Part shown: positions 1-6,220 of the stretch, in pieces
Layout: every line of letters begins with the position of its first letter
Position numbering within the stretch: the first letter of the stretch is position 1
Assembly: GCA_023140455.1 (NCBI GenBank)
Contig: JAGLLQ010000170.1
Location: forward strand, 1 to 6,220
Length of the DNA stretch: 6,220 bases
Direction: 5' to 3'
Source of the DNA: Desulfobacteraceae bacterium
GTDB lineage: Bacteria > Desulfobacterota > Desulfobacteria > Desulfobacterales > Desulfobacteraceae
Made by a program: the position numbers and the translations under genes
Notes under the pieces: generated by a model
The model's database searches: none
What the model saw: only the letters and a program-made list of their open reading frames with translations
Told to the model about the DNA's origin: nothing

Positions 1-8
1 AGGTTATT

Positions 9-500
9 ATGAAAAAATCAATCATCATCATCAGTTCACTACTTACTATTGCACTTGTGGCAGGTAGTGTGTTTGCAGCAGGTCCTGGTAAAAGAAGCGG
101 TAAGGGCCAGGGAATGGGTTATAATCAACAAAATACATTAAATAATCTGTCCCAGGAGCAAAAAGATGAACTTTTTGCACTTCGTCAGAAATTTATTGAT
201 GAAACCTATGAATTAAGAGCTGGGAAAATGCAAAAACAACAGGAAATGAGAATGCTCATGGAAACATCAAATCCTGATAGAGGCAAAATTGACAAACTAT
301 CTGAGAAAATCACTGATTATCAGAAACAAATAAGAGATAAGCGAATTGACTTTCAATTGGCTGCAAAAAAAATAGCACCTGAGCTTGGAATGGGCCAAGG
401 GTTCAGACAAGGTTGCGGCAGACAGTATCAAGGCAGCGGTCAAGGTAGTCAAAATGGTTGCCAGGGACAGGGCGGAGGCTGCAGACGATATATTAATTAA
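9..500 (+). CDS. Exported ZraP/CpxP-like heavy-metal-resistance family protein
   Basis: This encodes a small secreted protein of 163 residues, complete in the window. Residues 1-23 form a clear signal peptide: Lys-Lys, then a hydrophobic stretch of Ile/Leu/Val/Ala, ending in VFA before AGPG, so the mature protein should be periplasmic. Residues about 46-125 are charged and helical. They start with LSQEQ, which resembles the LTxxQ motif of the CpxP/ZraP group, and include LRQKFIDETYELR and KIAPELG, which match the periplasmic Metal_resist (ZraP-like) pattern. Family members are metal-binding chaperones or envelope-stress modulators; that role here is inference. The tail, residues 126-158, is rich in Gly and Gln and holds the only cysteines (136, 151, 158). 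There is no histidine, and Met is clustered at 74, 80, 82 and 84. AGG at bases 1-3 is probably the ribosome binding site, so ATG 9 is the likely start. The promoter lies outside the window. A strong terminator follows. I am sure of the gene, fairly sure of the family and unsure of the metal. Confidence 0.85.
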   Translation: MKKSIIIISSLLTIALVAGSVFAAGPGKRSGKGQGMGYNQQNTLNNLSQEQKDELFALRQKFIDETYELRAGKMQKQQEMRMLMETSNPDRGKIDKLSEKITDYQKQIRDKRIDFQLAAKKIAPELGMGQGFRQGCGRQYQGSGQGSQNGCQGQGGGCRRYIN

Positions 501-522
501 TATCTAACTAAATTCTCTCCTG

Positions 523-562
523 AAAAGCCCGGAATAATGTGATATTGTTCCGGGCTTTTTTA
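523..562 (+). terminator. Rho-independent terminator of the ZraP-like gene
   Basis: The left arm (523-538, AAAAGCCCGGAATAAT) pairs with the right arm (544-559, ATTGTTCCGGGCTTTT) over 16 positions, with one T-G wobble and a five-base loop. The GC-rich core GCCCGGAA/TTCCGGGC is followed by a run of T (556-560), then AT-rich sequence. It lies 23 bases after the stop codon. The matching A-run on the left means it could also act weakly on the other strand, but no reverse-strand gene converges on it. Confidence 0.93.
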
Positions 563-634
563 TTTATTTTCAGACATTAGTCAGTCAGGCAATTTAACAG
601 TTTTCATAATAAGTCAGTAATAAAAGTTAAATGT

Positions 635-676
635 GGCTGAATATTTATTCCCTGAAACTCAGCTGATATTCAAGCC
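635..676 (+). other. Bulged hairpin of unknown role
   Basis: GGCTGAATAT (635-644) pairs with ATATTCAAGCC (666-676) as a 10-base-pair stem with one bulged A. Inside it, CTGA (652-655) and TCAG (659-662) can form a small nested hairpin with an AAC loop. No T-run follows, so it is not a standard terminator. It lies upstream of the proposed promoter and so may be a DNA-level site, part of a transcript from further upstream, or chance in AT-rich DNA. Confidence 0.3.
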
Positions 677-733
677 GTGAAAAGAAAGACAATCAGACCC
701 AGGCATGGGTTATGTTAATATAATAAATTATGC

Positions 734-763
734 TTGACACGATGTTCATAAATAAGCTCTAGT
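734..763 (+). promoter_or_regulatory. Candidate sigma70-type promoter for the transglutaminase-like gene
   Basis: A perfect -35 hexamer TTGACA (734-739) is followed, after an 18-base spacer, by TCTAGT (758-763), which matches four of six positions of the -10 consensus including the key second-last A-box T. Transcription would start near 770, giving a leader of about 35 bases ending in a good ribosome binding site. The -10 match is modest. An alternative is the perfect TATAAT at 719-724, which lacks a recognisable -35. Since the preceding gene ends in a strong terminator, a promoter is needed somewhere in this gap. Confidence 0.4.
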
Positions 764-806
764 ATACAGCTATATATTTAATTTCATATTTAAAGGAGAT
801 TGGTAA

Positions 807-1484
807 ATGCCTGAAAGCAACAGTTTTAATAAATATTTTGAACCTACTTATTTTATTGACAGCGATTCAAGTATTATAAAAACTTTTGCCAAAGAAGTGT
901 GCCAAAATGAAGTTGATCCTGTAAAAAAGGCGATTAAACTTTACTATGCTGTCAGAGATGGTATCAAATATGATCCCTACAGTATGGAAGATTCCCGTTC
1001 TAGTATGGTTGCAAGCACAATTTTACAAAGAAAATTCGGATACTGCGTAGCTAAAGCTGTTGTATTGACAGCATTGGCAAGAAGCCAGCAAATACCTGTA
1101 CGCCTGGGATTTGCAGATGTGAAAAACCATATAAATTCTGAAAGACTTAAGGCACTAATGGAGACAGATCTGTTTGTTTACCATGGATTTGTGGAATTGT
1201 ATCTTAATGAGAAATGGGTTAAAGCTACACCTGCATTTGACCTGAGCCTTTGCGAAAAAGCCTTTATAAAACCACTTGAATTTGACGGCACCTTTGATTC
1301 AATTTTTCATGAATTTAACACTAAAGGCAGTAAGCATATGGAATATGTAAAAGACCACGGACATTTTGCAGACCTTCCATATGACAGGATCATGAAAGCA
1401 GGTAAAGAACACTACCCGCTTTATTTTAAAAATCTTGAAAGGCGCGGTAAAGATTTTTCTTCGGAAACCATCCGTAATGATTAG
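807..1484 (+). CDS. Transglutaminase-like cysteine protein, cytoplasmic
   Basis: The 225-residue product fits the stand-alone transglutaminase-like fold (papain-like cysteine enzymes that act as proteases, amidases or acyl transferases). Residues about 38-80 resemble the helical lead-in of the core (VRDGIKYDPY). The presumed nucleophile is Cys80 in FGYCVAKAVVLTALARSQQIPVR, with the family's 'C..(K/A)A..l.aL.R..gIPvRlg' pattern. The presumed partners are His126 in VYHGFVELYLNEKW and Asp145 in KATPAFD. A tail of about 75 residues (LEFDG, SIFHEF, HMEYVKDHG) goes beyond the minimal core and is typical of a bacterial subgroup of such proteins. There is no signal peptide or membrane segment, so it should be cytoplasmic. 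AGGAG at 794-798 lies 8 bases before ATG 807 and supports the start. It seems to be its own unit after an upstream terminator. The substrate cannot be told from the sequence, and a non-catalytic role is possible. Confidence 0.85.
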   Translation: MPESNSFNKYFEPTYFIDSDSSIIKTFAKEVCQNEVDPVKKAIKLYYAVRDGIKYDPYSMEDSRSSMVASTILQRKFGYCVAKAVVLTALARSQQIPVRLGFADVKNHINSERLKALMETDLFVYHGFVELYLNEKWVKATPAFDLSLCEKAFIKPLEFDGTFDSIFHEFNTKGSKHMEYVKDHGHFADLPYDRIMKAGKEHYPLYFKNLERRGKDFSSETIRND

Positions 1485-1570
1485 AAATTACATTTTATTA
1501 ATACGAAAAAATAAAAATTCGTACTTCAAATAAACTCTTTGTTTTAAAGTATCAGTATGGTATTCTCCTA

Positions 1571-1601
1571 TATAGTAAACAGGTCATAATAGTATTATTG
1601 A
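1571..1601 (+). promoter_or_regulatory. Possible -10 box and AT-rich operator-like dyad before the hybrid kinase
   Basis: TATAGT (1571-1576) matches five of six positions of a -10 box, but no good -35 hexamer lies 16-18 bases upstream. Ten bases further on, ATAATA-G-TATTAT (1586-1598) is a perfect odd palindrome, extended by TCA (1584-1586) and TGA (1599-1601) with a one-base slip. Its place just past the likely start of transcription would suit a repressor or activator site. In DNA this rich in A and T a 6+6 palindrome may be chance. Confidence 0.22.
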
Positions 1602-1624
1602 TGTTTTATTTCTGCCATTTAAAA

Positions 1625-1630
1625 GAGAGA
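1625..1630 (+). promoter_or_regulatory. Weak ribosome binding site setting the GTG start of the hybrid kinase
   Basis: GAGAGA lies four bases before GTG 1635. No ATG exists upstream in frame near the receiver domain, and the first in-frame ATG (codon 54) is inside that domain, past its acidic pocket. GTG is therefore the sensible start despite the imperfect Shine-Dalgarno sequence; both features suggest modest translation. Confidence 0.6.
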
Positions 1631-1634
1631 ACAA

Positions 1635-4109
1635 GTGGATAGCAGCACCAATCTTACAAAGATTTTAGTTATTGACGATGAAGCAACCATTCGACAAAGT
1701 TTCAGCGATTATTTAGAAGATCATGATTTTAAAGTACTGACTGCTGAAAATGGTTGTATTGGGCTTGAGCTTATTGAAAAAGAGAAGCCTCAAATGGTGC
1801 TTGTGGATTTGCGTATGCCGGAAGTGAATGGCCTTGACGTACTTAAACTAAGTAATGAGTTTGCTCCTGAGATACCCAAAATTGTGATTTCAGGTGCAAA
1901 TCAAATCAGTGATGTAGTGAGAGCGTTGCGATATGGCGCGTGGGATTATCTGGAGAAACCGGTAAAAGATTTGTCCATTCTGAAACATGCTGTAACAAAG
2001 GCCCTGGAAAAAGCACAGCTTTTAAGTGAAAATCGTGAATACCAAGAGCATCTGGAAGCTATGGTGCAGGAACGAACTCAGGAACTTGAACAGGCTAATA
2101 TACATCTTTCCAATATTAATACTCGTTTAAAAAGAATTGTTGAAACAACACATGGATTGTCCGCTATTGTGGAGACTGATCATTTCGGGGTTAAAATACT
2201 TGATGAGTTTGCCCATCATATGCTCGCAACTGGTGGCAGTCTTTATTTTGTTGAAAATGACGGCCTGAGGAGGATGCATTCTTTGGATCCAGGCCATGCT
2301 CCTGATTTTCTTCCCTTTCCCCTGTCAAAACATTCGGTTTTAAGTAAAGTGCTGGAGAGTGGCAAGCCTATTCTGGTGCAAGATGTGATAAATGATAAGG
2401 CATATAAATCCAGTGGATGGAATGGTTATAAAGATGGCTCTCTTCTATCATTTCCTATTCCGGATAATTTGGGAAATACAATAGGTGTTTTGACTCTGCA
2501 CAGCAAGATTGAACCTCCCTTTATTGAACAGGATAAGGAGATTGGTGCAATACTTGCCTCATATAGTTGTGAAACCTTGAGGGCAGTACAGGCGTTTGAA
2601 GCATTACAGAAAAGTGAAAAACAATATAGAAGCTTATTTGAGAAAAGCAATGATGCTATTTTTGTTGTAGAAAAAGGTACGGGCAAATATCTTGATGCCA
2701 ATAAGGCTGCTGCAGAACTGACTGGCAGACCGGTAGAGGAAATAAAAAACCTGACCACACAGGATATTACTCCTGAAGGTGCAGGCAAACGAATTTTGAC
2801 TATCACAGATTCCAATAATCCCGAAGATCTGGGGAATGTGACTTATTGCAGACCTGATAATACTTTAAGGATTGCTAAACTCAGCGCAGTCGCATTAGGA
2901 GACAATGCAGTGATCGGTATTGCAAGGGATATTACTCAAGATCTGGAGATAGAAAAGCAATTGCGTCAGTCGCAGAAGATGGAGGCGATCGGGACTCTTG
3001 CAGGAGGAGTTGCCCATGATTTTAATAATATATTATCTGGTATTTTCGGTTATGCCCAGCTGGCTAAAATGAATATTGATGATACTGACCAGGTAAAAAT
3101 AAATATTGATCAGGTTATTAAAGGTGCACAAAGGGCAACTGATCTGGTCCAGCAAATTTTAACATTCAGCAGACAGAAAGAAGATCAAAAGACATCTCTT
3201 AAACTATCTATTGTAGTTAAAGAGGCGATAAAATTTGTGAGATCTTCTATTCCTGTGACAATTAAAATAAAGGAAAATATTTCGTCTAGATCAATGATAT
3301 TGGCAGATTCAACACAGGCACACCAGGTTGTCATGAATCTTTGTACAAATGCTTACCACGCAATGAATGAATCAGGTGGTACACTGACGGTTGCTTTGAC
3401 TGATACTGAGGTAAAGCAATCAGACTATGCTGTTGGGATGAATATCATCTCTGGAAATTATGTAAAACTTGAAGTAAGTGATACAGGGCATGGTATGGAT
3501 ACAACAATACTCGAAAAAATATTTGATCCCTACTATACTACAAAAAAACCTGATAAGGGTACTGGCCTTGGTCTGGCCGTGGTTGACGGGATTGTTAAAA
3601 AGCATAATGGCTTTATAAAAGCATATAGTGAAATCGGTCACGGCTCAACTTTTCAGGTATTCTGGCCAATAATTGAAAAAGATGAGCCTGATAATATTTC
3701 AGAGAACAAGAAAGCTGCCCTGCCAAAAGGGACAGAACAGATCATGCTGGTGGATGATGAAACTGATATTATTGTTCCAATAAAGGCTATTTTTGAAAGG
3801 CAGGGGTATAAAGTAACAACCTTTGAAGACGGATTGTCAGCATTAGATGCATTTACAGAAAACCCTGATCAATTTGATATAGTGATAACTGACATGACTA
3901 TGCCCCAAATGACTGGTGACGAACTTGCAGTAAGGATTTTGAAAATTCGAAGCAATGTTCCAATTATACTCTGCACAGGATATAACGAACAATTTACTGA
4001 AGCAAAAGCTTTTGAAATCGGTATTAGTAAATATGTCCAAAAGCCGATTCCCGCCTTGAAATTACTTACTTTAACCCGTGAAATGCTTGACAGGTATGAA
4101 AAACATTGA
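1635..4109 (+). CDS. Hybrid histidine kinase, REC-coiled coil-GAF-PAS-HisKA-HATPase-REC
   Basis: This is a soluble 824-residue signalling protein with a receiver at each end. The first REC domain (residues 8-122) has acidic residues Asp14-Asp15, phospho-acceptor Asp58 in VDLRMP, Ser86 and Lys108 in EKP. A coiled coil follows (about 120-168, with EHLEAMVQERTQELEQAN), then a GAF-like domain (about 170-320) and a PAS domain (about 326-440, ending in GIARDIT). HisKA has phospho-accepting His461 in AHDFNN. The ATPase has an N-box with Asn568/Asn572, DTGHG at 616-620, FDPYYTTK at 630-637 and GTGLGLA at 642-648. The last REC domain (about 702-820) has Asp707-Asp708, phospho-acceptor Asp753, Thr781 and Lys803. 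All key residues are intact, so both kinase and receivers should work. No membrane segment is seen, so input comes from the cytoplasm or through phosphorylation of the first receiver. No Hpt or DNA-binding output domain is present; phosphate must go to other proteins. The CheR-PAS gene starts 76 bases downstream without a terminator between, so the two are probably co-transcribed partners. The GAF ligand is unknown. Confidence 0.95.
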   Translation: MDSSTNLTKILVIDDEATIRQSFSDYLEDHDFKVLTAENGCIGLELIEKEKPQMVLVDLRMPEVNGLDVLKLSNEFAPEIPKIVISGANQISDVVRALRYGAWDYLEKPVKDLSILKHAVTKALEKAQLLSENREYQEHLEAMVQERTQELEQANIHLSNINTRLKRIVETTHGLSAIVETDHFGVKILDEFAHHMLATGGSLYFVENDGLRRMHSLDPGHAPDFLPFPLSKHSVLSKVLESGKPILVQDVINDKAYKSSGWNGYKDGSLLSFPIPDNLGNTIGVLTLHSKIEPPFIEQDKEIGAILASYSCETLRAVQAFEALQKSEKQYRSLFEKSNDAIFVVEKGTGKYLDANKAAAELTGRPVEEIKNLTTQDITPEGAGKRILTITDSNNPEDLGNVTYCRPDNTLRIAKLSAVALGDNAVIGIARDITQDLEIEKQLRQSQKMEAIGTLAGGVAHDFNNILSGIFGYAQLAKMNIDDTDQVKINIDQVIKGAQRATDLVQQILTFSRQKEDQKTSLKLSIVVKEAIKFVRSSIPVTIKIKENISSRSMILADSTQAHQVVMNLCTNAYHAMNESGGTLTVALTDTEVKQSDYAVGMNIISGNYVKLEVSDTGHGMDTTILEKIFDPYYTTKKPDKGTGLGLAVVDGIVKKHNGFIKAYSEIGHGSTFQVFWPIIEKDEPDNISENKKAALPKGTEQIMLVDDETDIIVPIKAIFERQGYKVTTFEDGLSALDAFTENPDQFDIVITDMTMPQMTGDELAVRILKIRSNVPIILCTGYNEQFTEAKAFEIGISKYVQKPIPALKLLTLTREMLDRYEKH

Positions 4110-4174
4110 TAAGGCTCTTTTAACTGATTATTAAGCTGTCTTTATACAAGCAGGAAATGCCTTGTTTCAATGAT

Positions 4175-4180
4175 AGGAGA
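4175..4180 (+). promoter_or_regulatory. Strong ribosome binding site setting the start of the CheR-PAS gene
   Basis: AGGAGA lies five bases before ATG 4186. This matters because it fixes the N-terminus just ahead of the CheR helical domain, leaving no room for the CheB methylesterase domain found at the start of many relatives. The kinase stop codon lies at 4107-4109, so the 76-base gap is too short to hide one. Confidence 0.8.
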
Positions 4181-4185
4181 GTTGA

Positions 4186-6220
4186 ATGGCAAAGAAAAGT
4201 TCTAAAAGCATACTATCTTCAGGAGTTGAGGGGTTTTCTCCTGCTAATCCTGAAGAACGAAAAGCATTGAAAAGTATTTTCACAATTTTACTTAAATCTT
4301 CCCGTGTTGATTTTTTTCATTACCGCCATACAACTATTTTAAGAAGAATGTCAAGGCGCATGGCCTTGTGTAAAAAAGGCAGCTATGCTGATTATCTATG
4401 CTATCTTCAAGACAATATAGCAGAAGTTGAGCAATTATATGATGACCTTTTACTTTCATATACTCAGTTTTTCCGTGACCCGCATATCTTTGAGGAACTC
4501 AAAAAAACGATATGTCCACAGATCGTAAAGGACAGGTCTGCAAGAACTCCAATTAGAATCTGGGTTCCAGGATGTTCAACCGGCGAAGAAGTATATTCAT
4601 TGGCAATGTGTATTTATGAATTCCTTGAAGAAAGTAAATCAAAAGTAACAGTACAATTTTTTGGCACAGATCTTGTTGAGCGGCATATTACAAAAGCACG
4701 TATGGGGTTTTATTCTGATAGAATCACCAATGAAGTATCTAAAGAAAGACTTGAGAAGTTTTTTGACAAGACATCCAAAGGCTGGAAAGTAACCAAACAT
4801 ATTCGGGAAATGTGTGTATTTGCAATTCAGAATATCACGCAAGATCCACCGCTTTCCAATATCGACCTCGTGAGTTGCCGGAACGTACTTATCTATTTTG
4901 ATGCAGTTTTCCAGGAAATAGCCATACCTCTTTTTCATTTTGCCCTTAGATCTTCAGGTTTTTTGCTGCTTGGAACATCTGAAACAATGGGACGGTTTCC
5001 ACAATTATTCAATGCTGTAGACCAGAAAAATAATTTGTATATAAAACGCATTCCCAGTGTTAAACCTGATTATAAATTTCCTGTTTATCCAACTTTTTCA
5101 AAACTGACAAAATTTGCAAAAATAAGAAATACAGATGGGAATTCATCTATGAAAGATAATGACACAGTGAGTTCCTCAGAGATCAGACAGCAGATTAATA
5201 ATATGCTCCTTGACAACTATATGCCGCCAGGTGTGCTCATAGACAGCAGTATGCAAATAAGTCAGTTTATCGGACATACTTTTCCATATTTGGGACCTGT
5301 GAGTGGTGAGGCAAGTCTTAAATTGTCCAAAATGGCCGGGGAAGGCTTGATGCCTGACCTCTATGTGGCTATAGAAGAAGTAAAAAAACAAAAGGAGAAA
5401 ATAAAGAAACGAAATATCAGTTTTAAACAAAATGGCAAAGTTATTATTACTGATATCAGTGTTATTCCTGTTTCAGATTCAAATACAGATGAAACAAGTT
5501 TTCTTATTTTATTTGAAAAGCCGGAATTGCCACAAGCCTCAGAAATAAGCAATATTGCACAAAAAGAGCATGCAGATGATGAACTGTCATATTTAAAACA
5601 GGAACTTCAGCTAACAAAAGAGCATTTACAGTCAATTATTGAAGAAAAGGATGAGGTCAATCAGGAACTATGGTCTGCCAATGAAGAAGTTCAGTCAACC
5701 AATGAAGAATTACAGAGTGTTAACGAAGAAATGGAGGCAGCTAAAGAGGAATTGGAATCAACCAATGAAGAGCTGATAGCTCTTAATGAAGAGTTGCAGA
5801 CAAAGAATATAGAATTGACTGCTTCAAAAGAGTTTGCTGTAAATCTTCTGGAAACTGCTAATACAATTGTATTGACACTGGATACTTCTGCTGCCATCAT
5901 AACCTTTAATAAATATGCAGAAGAATTGACCGGATATAAAAAAGAAGATGTCATCGGAAGGAACTGGTTTGATCTTTTTATTCCCTTACAAGATAAGGAA
6001 GAAATGCCCAGGGTTTTTATTGAAGCTTTAAAGAATATGCCTGAAGTATCGCAATATGAAAATCGCATTGTGTTGAAAAGCGGTATGGAACGAATGATAA
6101 GCTGGAACAATAATGTTTTGCGAGATGAGTTTGGAAAGATTAATGGTGTTTTATCGATTGGGATAGACATAACAGAACAAAAGCTATCAGAAAAGGAAAA
6201 AATAAAAGCTCAGCAATATG
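4186..6220 (+). CDS. CheR-type methyltransferase fused to PAS sensor domains, no CheB domain, 3' end cut by window
   Basis: The frame is open for 678 codons to the window edge. Residues about 24-90 are the helical CheR N-terminal domain. Residues about 91-288 are the SAM-dependent CheR core: YTQFFRDP (92-99), SAM-binding WVPGCSTGEEVYSLAM (126-141), FFGTDL (158-163), DPPLSNIDLVSCRNVLIYFD (220-239) and LLLGTSETMGRF (260-271). CheR enzymes methylate glutamates of chemoreceptors. Residues about 335-445 look like the PAS_10-type domain usual in CheB-CheR fusions (NYMPPGVLID, SFLILFEKP). A heptad-repeat helix (490-545) leads into a second PAS domain (about 552-665: TIVLTLD, ITFNKYAEELTGY, IGIDITEQK). 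Relatives normally go on to more PAS domains or a histidine kinase; here that lies beyond the window. The CheB part of the family is absent and the start looks authentic. There is no signal peptide or membrane segment. It likely forms an operon with the hybrid kinase upstream and may phosphorylate, or be controlled by, its receivers (inference). No chemoreceptor or other chemotaxis gene is in view, so its methylation target is unknown. Confidence 0.93.
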   Translation, partial: MAKKSSKSILSSGVEGFSPANPEERKALKSIFTILLKSSRVDFFHYRHTTILRRMSRRMALCKKGSYADYLCYLQDNIAEVEQLYDDLLLSYTQFFRDPHIFEELKKTICPQIVKDRSARTPIRIWVPGCSTGEEVYSLAMCIYEFLEESKSKVTVQFFGTDLVERHITKARMGFYSDRITNEVSKERLEKFFDKTSKGWKVTKHIREMCVFAIQNITQDPPLSNIDLVSCRNVLIYFDAVFQEIAIPLFHFALRSSGFLLLGTSETMGRFPQLFNAVDQKNNLYIKRIPSVKPDYKFPVYPTFSKLTKFAKIRNTDGNSSMKDNDTVSSSEIRQQINNMLLDNYMPPGVLIDSSMQISQFIGHTFPYLGPVSGEASLKLSKMAGEGLMPDLYVAIEEVKKQKEKIKKRNISFKQNGKVIITDISVIPVSDSNTDETSFLILFEKPELPQASEISNIAQKEHADDELSYLKQELQLTKEHLQSIIEEKDEVNQELWSANEEVQSTNEELQSVNEEMEAAKEELESTNEELIALNEELQTKNIELTASKEFAVNLLETANTIVLTLDTSAAIITFNKYAEELTGYKKEDVIGRNWFDLFIPLQDKEEMPRVFIEALKNMPEVSQYENRIVLKSGMERMISWNNNVLRDEFGKINGVLSIGIDITEQKLSEKEKIKAQQY
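5653..5820 (+). repeat. Eight 21-base units encoding a heptad-repeat signalling helix
   Basis: Within the CheR-PAS gene, residues 490-545 divide without gaps into eight seven-residue units: EVNQELW, SANEEVQ, STNEELQ, SVNEEME, AAKEELE, STNEELI, ALNEELQ, TKNIELT. The hydrophobic position is Leu/Val/Met in every unit, and Glu-Glu or Ile-Glu/Gln-Glu comes just before it, as in a parallel coiled coil. This NEEL-type helix is known from CheB-CheR-PAS proteins, where it probably joins the dimer and passes signals between PAS domains. At the DNA level the core AATGAAGA recurs with silent and third-base changes, so it is an old repeat, not a fresh duplication. Confidence 0.88.

Larger units (their letters stand above)
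563..806. other. Noncoding AT-rich intergenic region
   Basis: The full gap between the first two genes is 306 bases. After the terminator I see no convincing coding frame on either strand; the longest ATG-started frame noticed, at 631, ends after 11 codons. The stretch holds two potential hairpins (635-676 and 697-710), a widely spaced inverted repeat ATTTAAC/GTTAAAT (592-598 and 626-632), a perfect TATAAT at 719-724 without a good -35 box, and a TTGACA at 734-739. The last part, from about 764, is the leader of the transglutaminase-like gene, with the Shine-Dalgarno AGGAG at 794-798. Confidence 0.7.

Noticed and set aside
592..632. ATTTAAC/GTTAAAT inverted repeat
   Set aside because: Seven AT-rich bases on each side with a 27-base spacer can easily occur by chance in this composition; noted only within the intergenic description.
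501..806. Search for tRNA, CRISPR or insertion-sequence signs
   Set aside because: No cloverleaf, regular direct repeats, terminal inverted repeats or transposase fragments were seen here or elsewhere in the window.
1558..1576. TGG...TATAT stretch considered as a sigma54 promoter
   Set aside because: The needed GC at the -12 element and the full TGGCAC-like -24 element are absent.
2426..2815. Reverse-strand open frame of 129 codons inside the hybrid kinase
   Set aside because: It lies wholly within the GAF-PAS coding part of a well-supported gene and shows no recognisable domain.
3420..4040. Two short reverse-strand open frames at the 3' part of the kinase gene
   Set aside because: They are opposite the conserved ATPase and C-terminal receiver motifs; no independent support.
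4146..4165. Hairpin ACAAGCA/TGCCTTGT in the gap between the kinase and CheR-PAS genes
   Set aside because: Seven base pairs with a bulge, low stability and no following T-run. It is too weak to call a terminator, so the two genes are still treated as co-transcribed.
4639..5552. Three short reverse-strand open frames within the CheR-PAS gene
   Set aside because: They overlap one another and the methyltransferase coding sequence, and have aromatic/Cys-rich shadow-like composition without domain motifs.
5691..6170. Reverse-strand open frame of 159 codons
   Set aside because: It is opposite the NEEL helix and PAS region of the CheR-PAS gene. Its Ser-rich, repetitive translation is what the antisense of the heptad repeats gives, and it has no ribosome binding site or family likeness.

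Overview
The window is AT-rich bacterial DNA with four genes, all on the + strand. The proteins look like those of a Gram-negative bacterium rich in signalling genes. An exported ZraP/CpxP-like metal-resistance protein, a multidomain hybrid histidine kinase with an AHDFNN H-box, and a CheR-PAS sensor protein together suggest an anaerobic Desulfobacterota member, perhaps Desulfobacteraceae-like. That placement is an inference from protein style and low GC; no marker gene is present to confirm it.

Layout: (1) 9-500 encodes a small secreted helical protein of the heavy-metal-resistance (ZraP/CpxP-like) type with a Gly/Gln/Cys-rich tail. It is closed by a strong intrinsic terminator at 523-562. 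(2) 501-806 is a noncoding gap with that terminator, two hairpin-forming stretches and a plausible promoter for the next gene. (3) 807-1484 encodes a cytoplasmic transglutaminase-like cysteine protein with an apparent Cys-His-Asp triad. (4) After a 150-base AT-rich gap with small dyads, 1635-4109 encodes an 824-residue hybrid histidine kinase, REC-coiled coil-GAF-PAS-HisKA-HATPase-REC, starting at GTG. (5) Only 76 bases later, a second signalling gene starts at 4186 and runs off the window end. It encodes a CheR-type methyltransferase joined to a PAS-like domain, a strikingly regular heptad-repeat helix and a second PAS domain. It resembles the CheB-CheR-PAS family but has no CheB methylesterase part.

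The last two genes are close, co-directional and have no terminator between them, so they are probably one transcription unit. The likely theme is a two-protein signalling cassette in which phosphorelay (REC/HK/REC) and a methyltransferase-PAS sensor act together. The first two genes appear to be separate units; nothing in the window ties them to the signalling pair.
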